Shown here: piece after piece, positions 21,778-62,924 of the stretch
Layout of the letters: each line of letters begins with the position of its first letter
Position numbering within the stretch: position 1 is the stretch's first letter
Assembly: GCA_963691815.1 (NCBI GenBank)
Contig: OY829662.1
Coordinates: forward strand, 22,984,062-23,048,061
Direction of reading: 5' to 3'
DNA length: 64,000 nt
From: Echiichthys vipera
Taxonomy: Eukaryota; Chordata; Actinopteri; Perciformes; Trachinidae
Notes under the pieces: generated by a model
Database searches by the model: none
The model's input: only the letters and a program-made list of their open reading frames with translations
What the model was told of the DNA's origin: nothing
Position numbers and translations under genes: made by a program

Positions 21778-24700
21778 ATGGCGGACGACGGGGAAAGCGT
21801 GAAGCCAAACACAGACGAAACCCTCGAAGATTCGAGTAGTGATGATGACAGTAACGTTAACAGCGGCGAAAACGCCGAAAAGGCGAAGACCTTCAAGGAC
21901 CTGGTAGGTTTATCTCAGAGCGGAGAAGACGCGCCATTTTAGAGACATACACAAATTCAGCATAGCGGTGTAAGCTAGCTAAACTAAGCTAGTTTCAGCT
22001 GTGTTTATGGGATGAAAAGAACTATGCTTAGTCTCTGACGACGTTTTACTTTAGTAAGTTATCAAAACAGCAACTTAGAAGAGTCTGTCCGGTGTCTTTG
22101 CCGTCCACAGGGGGTCACCGAGGTTCTCTGTGAGGCTTGTGACCAGCTGGGGTGGAAGAGTCCAACAAAGATTCAGATAGAAGCTGTACCTGTAGCCCTG
22201 CAAGGTGAGTGACCACAGTGCCGCTGGGTTAAAATGCAATGCTGAAAGAAGCATTCAGATCTTTAATAATAATAACAATACATGTGTGAGTTAAAAGTAC
22301 ACTATCTCTGAAGAATGGTGTGGTAGTCTCAATTGAATTGTACCAAAATACAGACCTTAAAGGCCCCATATTATGCAAACGTTCAGGTTCGACATGTTAA
22401 TTGTATACATGCTGTGAACACTGTCTACTTATACACTTTTCCACCATGTGTCAGAAACGCCCCTGACTGTGATGCAGGGCTTAAAGTGACAGCACAACTG
22501 GACAGATGTCTCCCCAACTCCACCTGCATTATAATTAGGGTTGGGTATCAGTTTTTGTTTTTTTTCATCACTGGTGCTTTTAAAATTATGCCCGTGCCCA
22601 TACCAATACATTAAAAATCTCTCACCCCATTTCCTGCCTGGCTTGAAAAACTGCCCCCCAAAAAAATCTTTAAAACTAAATTTGGCCTGTTCTGTTGCCT
22701 GTAATGTCTGTTTCGGAGCCCCAGAGAGCAGCTCAGGCATTTACCTGGCATCGGAACAAGAAACCGAAATCTGCGTTGTCATTCGGTCCGGGAGATACTG
22801 TTTGTTTAGGAACTGGTGCCATGTAGGCACTGTGTTTTGGTACCCAACCCTAATTGTAATTTAAAAAGACACTCTCACTTTTTACTATATGGGACCTTTA
22901 AACCCACATAGCTACCCACATAACTACTCTCATCCACTGTTGACGGCCACCGGTCAAGACAGATGGCCGTCCTCCACAGAGCTGGGTCTGTCCGACGTTC
23001 CTGCCTGTTATAGGGAAGGTTTTCGTTGCCACCGTACTCTACGGGGAATTGTTGGGTCTTTACCTACTCTGTAAAGTGTCCTGAGATAACTTTGGTTATG
23101 ATTTGACACTATAAATAAAATTGAATTGAATTGAATTGTTTAATACACATGTCTTATAGTCTGTCTGTACCTTCTTCTTGAACTGCAGGGAAAGATGTTA
23201 TTGGCCTGGCAGAGACTGGCTCAGGAAAGACGGGCGCCTTTGCTCTGCCCATCCTGCAGTCACTGCTGTCCTCGCCCCAGAGACTTCATACCCTCGTCCT
23301 CACCCCTACCAGGGAGTTGGCATTTCAGATCTCTGAGCAGTTTGAAGCCCTGGGCTCCAGCATTGGTGTTAAGTGCGGTAAGCGTGAATTAAAAGTTAAC
23401 TGCACACACTGACGCATATTAGTGATACAACAAATGAATGTCTGCTGGTCAGGTCGCAGGTTCATGAAATAATAAATCATTAAAGAAAATATGAATTACA
23501 TTCTGTAAATGTAGCGGAGAGCTGCTGTCCACTGCTGCAGACAGAGGATTTGTTTTTTGTCAGGCTTGTGTGCCGATGTCGCCATTAAGGGAGACGGTGT
23601 GTGTGCGCATTTACGCACCAGGAGCACAAGCTTTCAGTGATTATTTCAGAATTGTAGTGTTTGGTTCTACATACTTTGTGCTGAGCACTCTGCGGAGGGC
23701 AACTCAACATTTCCTTTTGGCTTTGGTGGCACTATTGCACGTAGCGCAATACACTCACACAGGGACTGGTAGAGGGGGGTGAAATGTCCATGAAGATCTC
23801 TGAAGGGGTGAAAACTTACTTTGGTGGTTGGATTATTTAAGAGTGCACGTGATTTTGGACGGCGTCTGAGTGTATTTGTGAATCTTTAATGCAGGCGTCT
23901 TTCTCCTTTTCTTGGTCCTAACACTCGTCTCATTTCTGTTGCAGCTGTTATAGTTGGTGGAATCGATATGATGTCCCAGTCCTTGGTGTTGGCTAAAAAA
24001 CCACACATCGTCATAGGTAAGACTGTCAGCTATTATCTGTATTTTACATAGGTATAGGTTCATACAAGGTCCTAAAAGTTTAGGAAATGCTTGATTTTAA
24101 CCGTTATGCTTTCAAGGTTGGAATATGCTCAAATTCTTGATTTTCAACAGAATCTAAACAATCACTCATGTAAATATATCATAACATTTCAAATGAATTG
24201 AATCTTATAATGGTTTCCCTTTTCTTACTGGGATATAGGATATATGGTAATACACAAGTAACAGTGGCTTGGATTTTTGGTTAATAGATGCAAATACCAA
24301 TGATGGCTTGGCGCATTTAGTGTGACGTCTTTAATATTTTGAGTTTCCGTCAGCCCGGCTAAATGAAAGACGGGGGTTTTTCTGTCTGCAGTGTTATTTA
24401 GGCAACCATCTGCTCTCTGTCCCTTTTACATTGCGTGCCTGAAACTAGTGTACCTGTTCATCAGCTAGAGGTGAATTTTGTTATTGCTTTAGCAACATGT
24501 CATGCTATAGTTTTAATGACAATGGGCTGAATAACGAGAAATATCAAAACTGTCTTTGGAGAGGAGCCACAGTAAGAAAAGAGTTCTGCTCAACCTTTTT
24601 CTTTTCTTGTATTCACTCCTCATTCATAACCAGATAAGTCCTCTCTTGATCCTTTATGCTGGGAATTAAGCATTAAATAAGCATGATGAAAACATCTGAT

Positions 24701-25415
24701 CAAAGTAAATAAGAACAGCTGTTAAAATAAGTGCCGGTATACATCAGTTCTCCTGTAAACTTCATTTATAATCACAGATGTGGTAATAAAGCCTATTTTA
24801 ATGTGATGAGGTGAATGAAATGTGTTTACAGCAACACCTGGTCGCTTGATAGACCACATGGAGAACACAAAGGGCTTCTCTCTACGAGCTCTCAAGTTCC
24901 TGGTCATGGATGAAGCAGACAGAATCCTCAACATGGACTTTGAGACTGAGGTGGGTAGTTCAAACTCACTTATTGATGTCAACAGTTCCCCCTTTTGCCA
25001 TTTTGCTTTAGTTTGTTATGTTATTTAGTGTGAAGATACATAATCACCTGAGTCGAAATAGTCTTCATTTAATAAAAATAATGAACGCGTGAGACATTTT
25101 TCGTCTGAAGTAGGTTTCCTCCGTTCTTCCAGGTGGATAAAATCTTGAAGGTGATTCCCAGAGAAAGGCGCACCTTCTTGTTCTCTGCAACCATGACCAA
25201 AAAGGTAGAGAAACCAAGACTATTCCTGTAAAAAAGTTCTTCAGGTGCTGGAAGTCCTTGAAAACACTTTGATGTTGTGTTCAAAGATCGAAATGTGCTT
25301 GGATTATGAATGAATCAGAATCAGAAATGCTTTAATAATCCCAGGGGGAAATTGGTTTTGTTTCAAACTCGAGCTATACAAACAACATATTTAACAACAA
25401 CAGAAATATTAAACA

Positions 25416-25462
<47 letters not shown>

Positions 25463-28400
25463 TATATATACACAGTAAATAGAATATAAAAATGACAATG
25501 TTAATATATACAGATCAAAAGTACTGTAATAACATGGAAAGTACCGTACAAATGTGCAAAGAACAGATTGTTTATGATTGAGTCCGTATTACAGAGAGGG
25601 GGTGACAGACTCTTATAGGGATGTGTTGTATAGTTTAATGACCACAGGCAGCAATGATTTCCTGTGGCTCTGTGGTGCATCTGGGTGTTAGGAGTCTTCT
25701 GCTGAAGGTGCTCCTCTGCTGGGCCAGTGTGTCGTAGAGGTTTATCTGTTTACAAACAGGAGACAATTTTTCCCCCCAATTATTTCTTTACTTATTTCCA
25801 TATTTAACAATTAAACACATTTAAATGGATGCAATAGAAGAATAGAATAGAAATACTTTATTGACCCAAAGCTGGGAAATTGCAGCTGCAATGACAGTAA
25901 TATTAATACTAATAATAATAATTAAACAAATGAAATATATATTTTTATTAATATTATAATGTACACTGGAGATCAAAATTAGAGTACAAAGTAAATACTT
26001 GATTTATTCTGTTATATAGTTATTTTTTACTATTCAGAAGTTGATAGAATATCCTCTGTCTACCACTGCTGTACTAGCAAAAATCAATAAAAAGATCCAC
26101 TATGGTCACAGGAGACGCATTTTGAAACATGTAACTTTGTTGTTTTTCTTTAGTGCGTCGCCGGTCTGTAGAATGCTGTCGATGAAACATTTCTGCTTAT
26201 ACAATAGATTTTTAAATTGAAATATCATGATGGAAATATAGACTCAGTGAGACCAAAATATCACAGAGACACTTCAGTGTTTAGTTACTGATTGCTAGTG
26301 CTGCAGGTTTACCAGGAAAGCCCAATCAGCTGACACCAGAGCATTCCCCCACTTGTGGTGCTGGCACACTTTTCTCTCGCACTGACATTCTTTGCTTTGG
26401 GTACAGGTCGCGAAACTACAGAGAGCAGCTCTGAAAGATCCTGTGAAGTGTGCCGTATCAACCAAATACTCTACAGTAGAAAAACTACAGCAGTACTACG
26501 CTTTCATACCATCCAAGTACAAGGTAGGGCATGTCTGAAGCCGCATGCTGGAGGCTGTCCATCCCCTCACTGCCACAATCGCCTTATAATGGTATGTTAT
26601 TGGAGTTTCTAACACGGCTTTGTGTTTGTATGTGTCCTGTGGCAGGACTGTTACCTGGTGTCCATCCTGAACGAGCTGGCCGGCAACTCCTTTATGATTT
26701 TCTGCAGCACGTGTAACAATGCCCAGCGAGTGGCGCTGTTGTTGAGGAACCTTGGCATCACTGCTATCCCTCTTCATGGCCAGATGAGTCAGGTAGAGCG
26801 TCAATGCAGTGAAACAAAACACAATGGAGTGCAGCACACACACACACACACACACACTAGGCCTTTTCTCACACAAATCCAGCTGGTGTTAAATAGTGCA
26901 AACAGTTGTCTTCTGAGCTCTTGGTGTCAGACATTAGCATTGATGATAATGCTGTACTATGAACTATAGGGCTGTACCTGTCAGTCAAATTAGATTTGGC
27001 TGTTCAATCAGAATATTGGACGATTTATCCTGTGGCTGAAGCCTGTGTTATTTGACTGTTGCGGGGCATGATGTGCGCCGTGCGAGGCGGCTTTACGGCA
27101 TGAAAATAAACACTAGTCAGATGCACAGATCACCATCTCCTCTCTACTTTTTTATATTGACTTTGTGTTAGTATGAACATGTCACGTTTTGTTTTGTTTT
27201 TATATGTAGACTATCAAGCAACGCTTTGTTGAGCAGGAGATTTGGTGGGCCGTTTACAGTGACAGGGGCGCTCACCAAATACAGTAAACAAGCCAAGTTA
27301 TCACTTCAGTCACCACTTCTAAGGAACGTAGTCTCCATCTCACTCAGAATCACCCTGGGCCGAGTCTGCAGAGCAGCGTGAAAGCGAGTAATGCTCTTTG
27401 GTACATCTTTAAAATGTTGTTGGAGTTTTAATTTTTTGTTTTTCTGCTCTGAGAAATCTTTTGTGTAACTTTTTCAAACATCAGCAGGTCATTGTCACCG
27501 TCATATCATTGTCAGTATGTTTACCATTAACAGATAAGTCATGTTTAAAGCAATTCCGCCCCAAAAGAGATCTGCACTGAGGCTAGCCTTTGTGTGAATA
27601 TGGAACAGCTGTGACACTGTTTGGGCGGGAGAACAGCTTCCTCTTCTGGTTTTGTGCCATACATCAATACAGCTTTTTTCCACCAGATCTGACCTGAAAG
27701 AACAGAGTGCTGTGTGCTCTACATGCTGCTTCAGCAATCAGCTATTCTGCATTATTTTTGTTAGTTTACTCTATTTATAATCACAACATACTTTATACTA
27801 TTGAAATACAAAGTACTCTAATACTACTTTAGGCTTTTGAGAAGGGCTTTCCATCAGTATCAAACACTTCTCTGCTTTCTTTTTTTGCATTCTGTGCCTT
27901 ATTCACTCTCTGAATCTTCCCACATGTCAGAACAAACGTCTCGGAGCGCTTAACAAGTTCAAGTCCAAGTCTCGATCGGTGCTGCTGGCTACCGACGTTG
28001 CGTCCAGAGGACTGGACATTCCTCATGTTGACTGCGTCATCAACTACGACATCCCCACTCACTCCAAGGTACATTGGTGCTGAAGTTCACATTGCTGTTT
28101 TCTTAGCTGATTTAATTTGTTTGGTTTGATTTGAATGGATATTTGATGTGTCTGCCCTCGCAGGACTACATCCATAGAGTCGGACGAACAGCCAGAGCAG
28201 GGCGGTCTGGGAAATCAATCACTTTTGTCACACAGTAAGAACTACCTATTAACGTCTTGATATGTGATTAGATAGTCTGGCCATTTCTATCAATGTCAAA
28301 CGTGTGCTTGTCCGTCACCAGTTTATATCGTTTATTTATTAGTTCATTTTGGTCATGTCAGTCAGATCAATCATCATCACACATTATCTTAGTTTAAATC

Positions 28401-30152
28401 ATGGCTGAAAGGGAAAGTGGGAGAAGCACAAACGTATCTAGTCCCGTCCTGTTATCAACAGAATGCATTGTCTCCATCATGCTATTTTTTTTTTAATGAC
28501 ATTTGACATAACATGTTGCAGGTAGTAATTCAGAGCTGCAGTCCAGCTTTAGATAGTCAAACAGACTACAGGTGTGTCCATATTAGTCCGTCATGAGTGA
28601 GCTTACGCACAAGTTAACATTTCTGTTTGGGTACAAGTGGTTTTTGTTTTTACACCCATATTATCTCATATAGTAAATGTTGGGTTTAAAAAAAAAAAAG
28701 TCAGTTGACTGTAAAAAAAACTGACATTCTGTTATCATAGATACGACGTGGAGCTTTTCCAGCGAATCGAAACCCTGATAGGGAAGAAACTTCCTGCCTT
28801 CCCTACCCAGGAAGATGAAGTGATGATGTTGGTGGAGAGGGTGAGCGAGGCCCAGAGATTTGCCAGGCTGGTAAGTCACTTTTCTGATGGTTTACAGATA
28901 TTATCCCAAACATGGGAAACCATTTTGCTTTTATAAAACAGACACAAACAGGCCCTCCTGGGCTGGCTGCCTGCACATACCGAGGCGGTTGTCATGTAGC
29001 CTAGCCTACACTAACAGATGGCTTTCACCAGAGTCACACAATAACACAAAAGTACAACGGGGAACTGAAGCAGTTTCTGTATGTTATTCCTCTCTTCAAA
29101 GCCGCCAGACTGAATTGCAAACGGGAGTTTTTGTTCTACGGCTGCCTCGACTGGTTTGTTAGTTTTTTTTAGTTCCTAACCCTTTGAAACACCAAAGTCA
29201 CACAATAACACAAACAAACTAACCGATCAAGGCAGCGATAAATGAATGTTTTTTGTCAATGGAGTCTGGTGGCTTTGGAGAGAGCAGAGATAACAGCTTC
29301 AACTGCCCATCGGAAATGGCTGATGCGGAGTGATACTCAATTGTGAAAAGGAATTATACGACATAGCACCAATCAGATTGCTTGATTTGAGCGTGACAGT
29401 TTTGATATTGCACAAACCCTCTTAAGCCAACTAACACTCAATAGGTACAGACTTTGTAATGGTAGGAATAAGCTCAGGAACGGCATCATTTTAATGGATG
29501 TCTAAGGGAATCAAATACTGTAGCAACCGGGCTGTTAAGTCATGACGTTACACCCTTTCAAAATATGATTTCCGGGTCCAAGCCGGTCCAAGCCTCGTGA
29601 GTTTTAAAAAAACAAAAAAAACAACATAATTGTCATTTGACCTCTTTCGCATCAATGAAAAACATGTCTAACTGACGAAAGAGGTGATCGTAAGTGTTCA
29701 CATGTTCAGCCGGGGTATGTTTTGTTTCAACAGAGTGTTTGGACCCGAAAATCGTATTTTGTTACGTCAGACTTAACACCTGGCTTGCCATTTCTTTGTA
29801 TTTAATAGTATTAAACAACATCCAGTTTAAAGTCAGTTCAAATCCACACATTTGCAACATAACGGGTGGTGTTGATGAAGGGGGGCTTGACTTCTGATAC
29901 TGCTGTGGGGGTTTACAACTGGAGAAAAAAAGGAGTTGGGAACCACTGCTTTAAAGAAAGATAGATGTCATATCTAGACTGTATATGGAAAAAAGAAATC
30001 AACCCAAAAAATGACTGTCTCATCTTAGGAAATGAAGGAGCAAGGTGAAAAAAGGAAAAGGCCCAAAGGAGGCGATGGAGACGAGGACGACACAGAACAA
30101 GCAAGCGGAGTAAGGAAGAAAGTGAGAGGAGGAGGAGGAATGGGAGGAGGAG

Positions 30153-30188
<36 letters not shown>

Positions 30189-30229
30189 TGAAGAAGAGGG
30201 GTGCAGCAGCCTGGAGGGGAGGACGCTGA
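21778..30229 (+). CDS. ddx47: DEAD-box RNA helicase DDX47 (Rrp3-type)
   Basis: Twelve exons: 21778-21903, 22111-22204, 23189-23377, 23945-24016, 24832-24950, 25133-25204, 26407-26523, 26646-26792, 27931-28068, 28164-28234, 28741-28870, 30029-30229. The total is 1476 nt, or 491 residues plus stop, and every junction is GT-AG and in frame. The helicase core is complete: Q motif region about 43-74, motif I AETGSGKT 81-88, Ia PTRELA 113-118, TPGR 162-165, DEAD 187-190, SAT 218-220, TDVASRGLD 333-341 and HRVGRTARAGR 362-372. The acidic N-terminus and the QYDVELFQRIE segment match DDX47. The family acts in the nucleolus in pre-rRNA processing (yeast Rrp3). The C-terminus is unusual: a Gly/Arg-rich tail of about 35 residues encoded by a GGA-type repeat (about 30120-30190), making the protein longer than the roughly 455-residue human one. 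Confidence 0.97.
22528..22860. mobile_element. hAT-like miniature element with TAGGGTTGGGTA ends
   Basis: The left end reads tagggttgggtatc and the right end ggtacccaaccctaa, which are inverse complements with one mismatch. The 8-bp flanks are attataat (22528-22535) and attgtaat (22853-22860), alike at seven of eight bases, as expected for an aged hAT target-site duplication. It lies in intron 2 of ddx47 and encodes nothing. Confidence 0.7.
22948..23138 (+). repeat. SINE-like dispersed repeat, copy 2 of 2
   Basis: Second copy of the repeat at 4812-5038, with the phrases gtcctccacagagct, gacgttcctg and ctctgtaaagtgtcctgaga in order. It ends in the same (TTGAA)n tail. Lies in intron 2 of ddx47. 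Confidence 0.75.
23378..24831. other. ddx47 introns 3 and 4
   Basis: Apart from the short exon 23945-24016 nothing is recognisable here. Confidence 0.5.
25313..25745 (+). repeat. dispersed repeat, copy 2, with (TA)n tract
   Basis: Bases 25313-25570 match the copy at 21295-21560, with the (TA)n tract at about 25417-25458. This copy continues further through ggtgacagactcttataggg to about 25745, so it is the more complete one. The phrase ctttaataatcccagggg resembles the 3' ends of fish LINEs. A related actttattgaccca phrase follows at about 25855. It lies in intron 6 of ddx47. Confidence 0.7.
26793..27930. other. ddx47 intron 8
   Basis: Contains a short (CA)n run at about 26834-26858. Otherwise no recognised element or exon. 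Confidence 0.5.
28871..30028. other. ddx47 intron 11
   Basis: No exon, RNA gene or clear transposon was recognised. Confidence 0.5.
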
Positions 30230-30399
30230 AGCCCCCCACATTAACAGACTGTACATAACCATAACAAGACTATGCCTTTTGTGTTTTGAATGTAAAACTT
30301 GATCATGACCCCAGTATGTTTTTCAACGTTCAGTACGGCAGTATTGAATTCCAGAAACTGTTTCCTACCCCTCTGTGAGATGTTTCCATTTGTAATAAA
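30230..30399 (+). other. ddx47: ddx47 3' UTR and polyadenylation signal
   Basis: Short 3' UTR with an AATAAA hexamer at 30394-30399, about 165 bases after the stop codon. Confidence 0.65.
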
Positions 30400-31259
30400 A
30401 CGCCACTGTAAAAACCAAAGCCTGTGTTGGTGATTGGGGGTTTTGCTGACCTTAAAATGCTGCTGTTGGTTTCAGACACCAGAGGGGGCTGTTTCACTTC
30501 GCAGCAGAGAATCAATGATGGCTTCATATTGTATTAGCCCTTTGAATGGGATGAAGCTACATGTGTTTTTTTTTCTAAAGGATATTTTAAGAATTAAAAC
30601 CTTTGAGCTATCAGAAGGTACCAGAATGATCAGCGGTGATAATGCAACTCATCTTGGAACTGATGTGTAACGCAGGCATGCAACAGTTGCAATGTCGTTC
30701 ATTTTTGCACGCATTTCATTGGTTTGCAGATTAGAGGGCTGGTTTCTTTCAGCCAATGACTGAGGAGGGGAGCGAGACCGCAAAGTGAAAGCCCAATTGT
30801 CTCCAGGCTGTATGTGGTGGGCGTGTGCGATGCATAGATATTTGGGGATTAAAACCTCTAACTGACTCCTAATGTCCTCATAACATGCTTATCAATGTGT
30901 GTATTCCTCAGTGAAAATAGACACTGACGGGCATCTTCACACACAACCCACATTTGTTTTGTGATGAATCATTCCAGAGGGTGTCACACTGTGGTGTATT
31001 GATCTGCATGGTCAGTCTCTATGTGAGCACAGTCCATCGTAGGCGGGAGCAGCAGCAGCAGCAGCGGTCAAGTCTGCTCTGTTAGGAGGGGCCCCAGTGT
31101 AGAGGTGGCACTGTGCCTGTGGTGCATACCGAAGCCCCAATACATGCCCGCAGTTCACTCACTGTGTGGAGCAGCTAGTTGCATACAGGGTCGCATCAAG
31201 GGGAGAGATCGGACTGCTTGGTGAACAGGATCTGTTCGCCGCTTCACTGACTACGCCAG
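30400..31259 (+). promoter_or_regulatory. myh10: promoter region and noncoding first exon of myh10
   Basis: The noncoding exon ends at 31259 with a textbook donor, CCAG|GTAAGT. The transcription start is not visible. A short (AGC)6 run lies at about 31048-31066, likely within or near the leader. No TATA box was identified with confidence. A noncoding exon 1 followed by an exon holding the start codon is the usual arrangement in nonmuscle myosin heavy chain genes. Confidence 0.55.
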
Positions 31260-32558
31260 GTAAGTTACCGTTATCACTGCGAGCACGGGGATGAGAGCGC
31301 ATGGGGAATATAGACCCTCACAGTGGATGGACGCAGTGGTCTCGCGGGCAGAGGATGGAGGTCTCTGGAAACTTAGTTGGACTATGACGTTAGTTCTTAT
31401 TTAGGTGACGTTGGCTTGTAAGTTAAAACGCACTTTTTAATATGAGGTATCCTGTACTCCACCTTGCTCACCCTTTTAACGTAAGGTAGACAAACATTAA
31501 TGAGGTAACGTCAACACTCATACGGATAACATAATAAGCGCTATTTAGCGGTGTTAAGCTAGCTTTATGAGCAACGTTACAATTTGTATTTGGATGAACA
31601 TGGCTGCTATTCATTGTTCTTTGAAGTAAACTGTTAATTGTTTTTGTTTATCTTAAGGGCATTTCTCCTGATAACAGCACTTTTAGCCCTTTGTAACCAT
31701 GTCATGACTCATTACGGTGACCTAATTTAGCTCACGGACATAAGTTAGCTATGTTAGATGGGCAGGTTAATGGCTGCAGGTATTAGCCATATATCTGTAA
31801 ACAACACCAGTAACTTTCCCCCTGCTGTTCCCCGTTCATCCTGTGCTCCTTGGGGACTTGTCAATGCACAGTCATCGTATCTGTTATATAAGCTCCATCT
31901 GTATCAAGCGCAGGTTATAGGTATTATCTGGACGGCAGGGATATCATGTGTTACTGTGGGTTATTTTATATACTGCAAGATTTCTAGAGGAAGAAGGGGA
32001 ACTAGTAATGTGCCATTCACGACGGCGCTCCGTCCCCTTTGATCTGCTGTGAGAGCGGTGAAGCCTACGCAGTATGCGCATTGATATTGTGCAGACTCAG
32101 TCAGTGAGAAGTGGTGCGGGCTATCAAACATACAGTAAAATGTGGTCCAACTTTTACCTTTCGGCACTAGTCATGCCCAGAACTGGTGACATAGGTATAT
32201 CTGCCTGTGTCCTGTGCATTACTTTGTTATATACCAAATGTATTACATAATAAAGGCCTGTACCTATGGCCTATACATCCTCCCCTTCTACCCTGCAGAA
32301 TTACCTGACTGTTTCTAATACGGTTGGTCATACAGTTCTTAAATATGTAGAGCTACAAAAGGAAATAAGAGTGCACAACATATTAGTGAAACTCATGATC
32401 AAGTGAAGGTAAAAACCATCAGCCATATTGAGTCAGTGATACATAGAGGGTTATTAGATACTTTTAAAGGGCACATAAGATGTGTATTATGTGTCTAATA
32501 TTTCATATCTTACATTTAATGTCTAAGGTACAAATCCCTGCACTCTGGTCTGTTCTAG
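31260..32558. other. myh10 intron 1
   Basis: AT-rich intron with no recognisable gene. The acceptor is TTCTAG at 32553-32558, and exon 2 begins at 32559 with 33 bases of leader. Confidence 0.55.
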
Positions 32559-32591
32559 GTGGCCACATTGCACGGGTAAACCCCAGGTAAG

Positions 32592-61874
<29,283 letters not shown>

Positions 61875-61914
61875 GTGAGTGCCCCACTGCCTACACTTTT
61901 TATACTCCTTTTAT

Positions 61915-62050
61915 ACTCTCCTCTTCTCTCCTCTCCTCTCCTCTCCTCTCCTCTCCTCTCCTCTCCTCTCCTCTCCTCTTCTCTCCTCTCCTCTCCTCTC
62001 CTCTCCTCTCCTCTCCTCTCCTCTCCTCTTCTCTCCTCTCCTCCCCTCTC
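61915..62050 (+). repeat. (TCTCC)n pentanucleotide repeat
   Basis: About 135 bases of CTCCT-type pentamers with CTCTTCTC interruptions (near 61977 and 62027). It begins about 40 bases after the P-loop exon. In the myh10 transcript this is a continuous pyrimidine tract. Confidence 0.97.
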
Positions 62051-62164
62051 CATACATCCCATTTGAACTATCCATGCTGATAGTCAAGTTTTTCACTTCA
62101 GTAATTAAAAACTGAATGACCTTGTATTTCTGAATTACCTCTGTACATCATTATTTGTAATTTA

Positions 62165-62330
62165 AAGAAATAGTTTGACATTTTTGGAAACAGACTTATT
62201 CAAGTTAACGCCAGACAATAACGATCAGATCAATACCACTCTCATGTTTATCTATTAAATATCTGGCCAAAATATATGGAGCAACAAATGGAGCATCGAT
62301 TGTAATCAGCTAAAGTTGCTACACATCTTT
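62165..62330 (+). repeat. dispersed teleost repeat, copy 2
   Basis: Shares the phrase gatcaataccactctcatg and flanking similarity (atagtttgacattt, ggaaacagacttattca) with 47322-47470. The family may extend to about 62540 (gtgctaagctaaccag). Class unknown. Confidence 0.5.
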
Positions 62331-62894
62331 TCTATTTTTTTTCTCTCTACACGTGGCTATGCAGCCCTCCAGGGCTTAATAACTAAAAAACAATTACAAT
62401 CTGTTTAAAAATTTACATTAGTAATACCTGATTGAACCAGAGGCAATGCAAGGCAGCAGAGCAACGTTTTTAGTGTTTTTACACCTCACATTAAATTGTG
62501 CTAAGCTAACCAGCTCCTGGCTGTAGCTGCATATACTGACGTACAGACACAGTAGTAACAATCTTCTCATCTCACGCTCCACCAGAATAAAAATAAGTGT
62601 ATTTCCCAAAATGTCAATTAAAGAATGCTAATGTTGCTGTGTTCTAGTCCAAATTCAATTATTGCATAGCTTAGTTTTGATATTCAGCTGATAACAAGTT
62701 GTGTATTAATCCACAGCTAACCTTATAGATTTTGATATAGCCTGCCCGGTCACTCCTCCTGCTTGTCATCCAATGCTATTCTGCGAGAGTGTACCCAACG
62801 CTGGGCCAAGTGTGTACTGGTGTTTCCTGTGGCTTGTGTCTGACATGAGCGCTTCACGTTTTAACTCTTGCATTTGTTTATCCATAACAAACAG

Positions 62895-62924
62895 CCCGAA
62901 TCTCCCAAAGCATTCAAGCTCCAG
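62895..62924 (+). CDS. myh10: alternative loop-1 cassette exon (N30/B1 type) of myh10
   Basis: Exactly 30 nt encoding PESPKAFKLQ, in frame between residue 211 (HNIP) and the next constitutive exon, which is outside the window. Mammalian MYH10 has a 30-nt neuron-enriched exon at this same position encoding PESPKPVKHQ, so six to seven of ten residues agree. The acceptor is ACAAACAG. The donor is CCAG|GCAAGT, a GC instead of GT in an otherwise perfect consensus. The insert lengthens surface loop 1 next to the nucleotide pocket; in mammals this form is made in neurons and regulated by Rbfox and PTB-family proteins. Tissue regulation in this animal is inferred, not seen. Confidence 0.85.

Larger units (their letters stand above)
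61875..62894. other. myh10 intron 5 upstream of the cassette exon
   Basis: About 1.0-kb intron. Contains the CU-rich pentamer tract, a dispersed repeat and a second pyrimidine-rich stretch (tctattttttttctctctac, about 62331-62350). The acceptor of the cassette exon is AACAG at 62890-62894. Confidence 0.6.
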
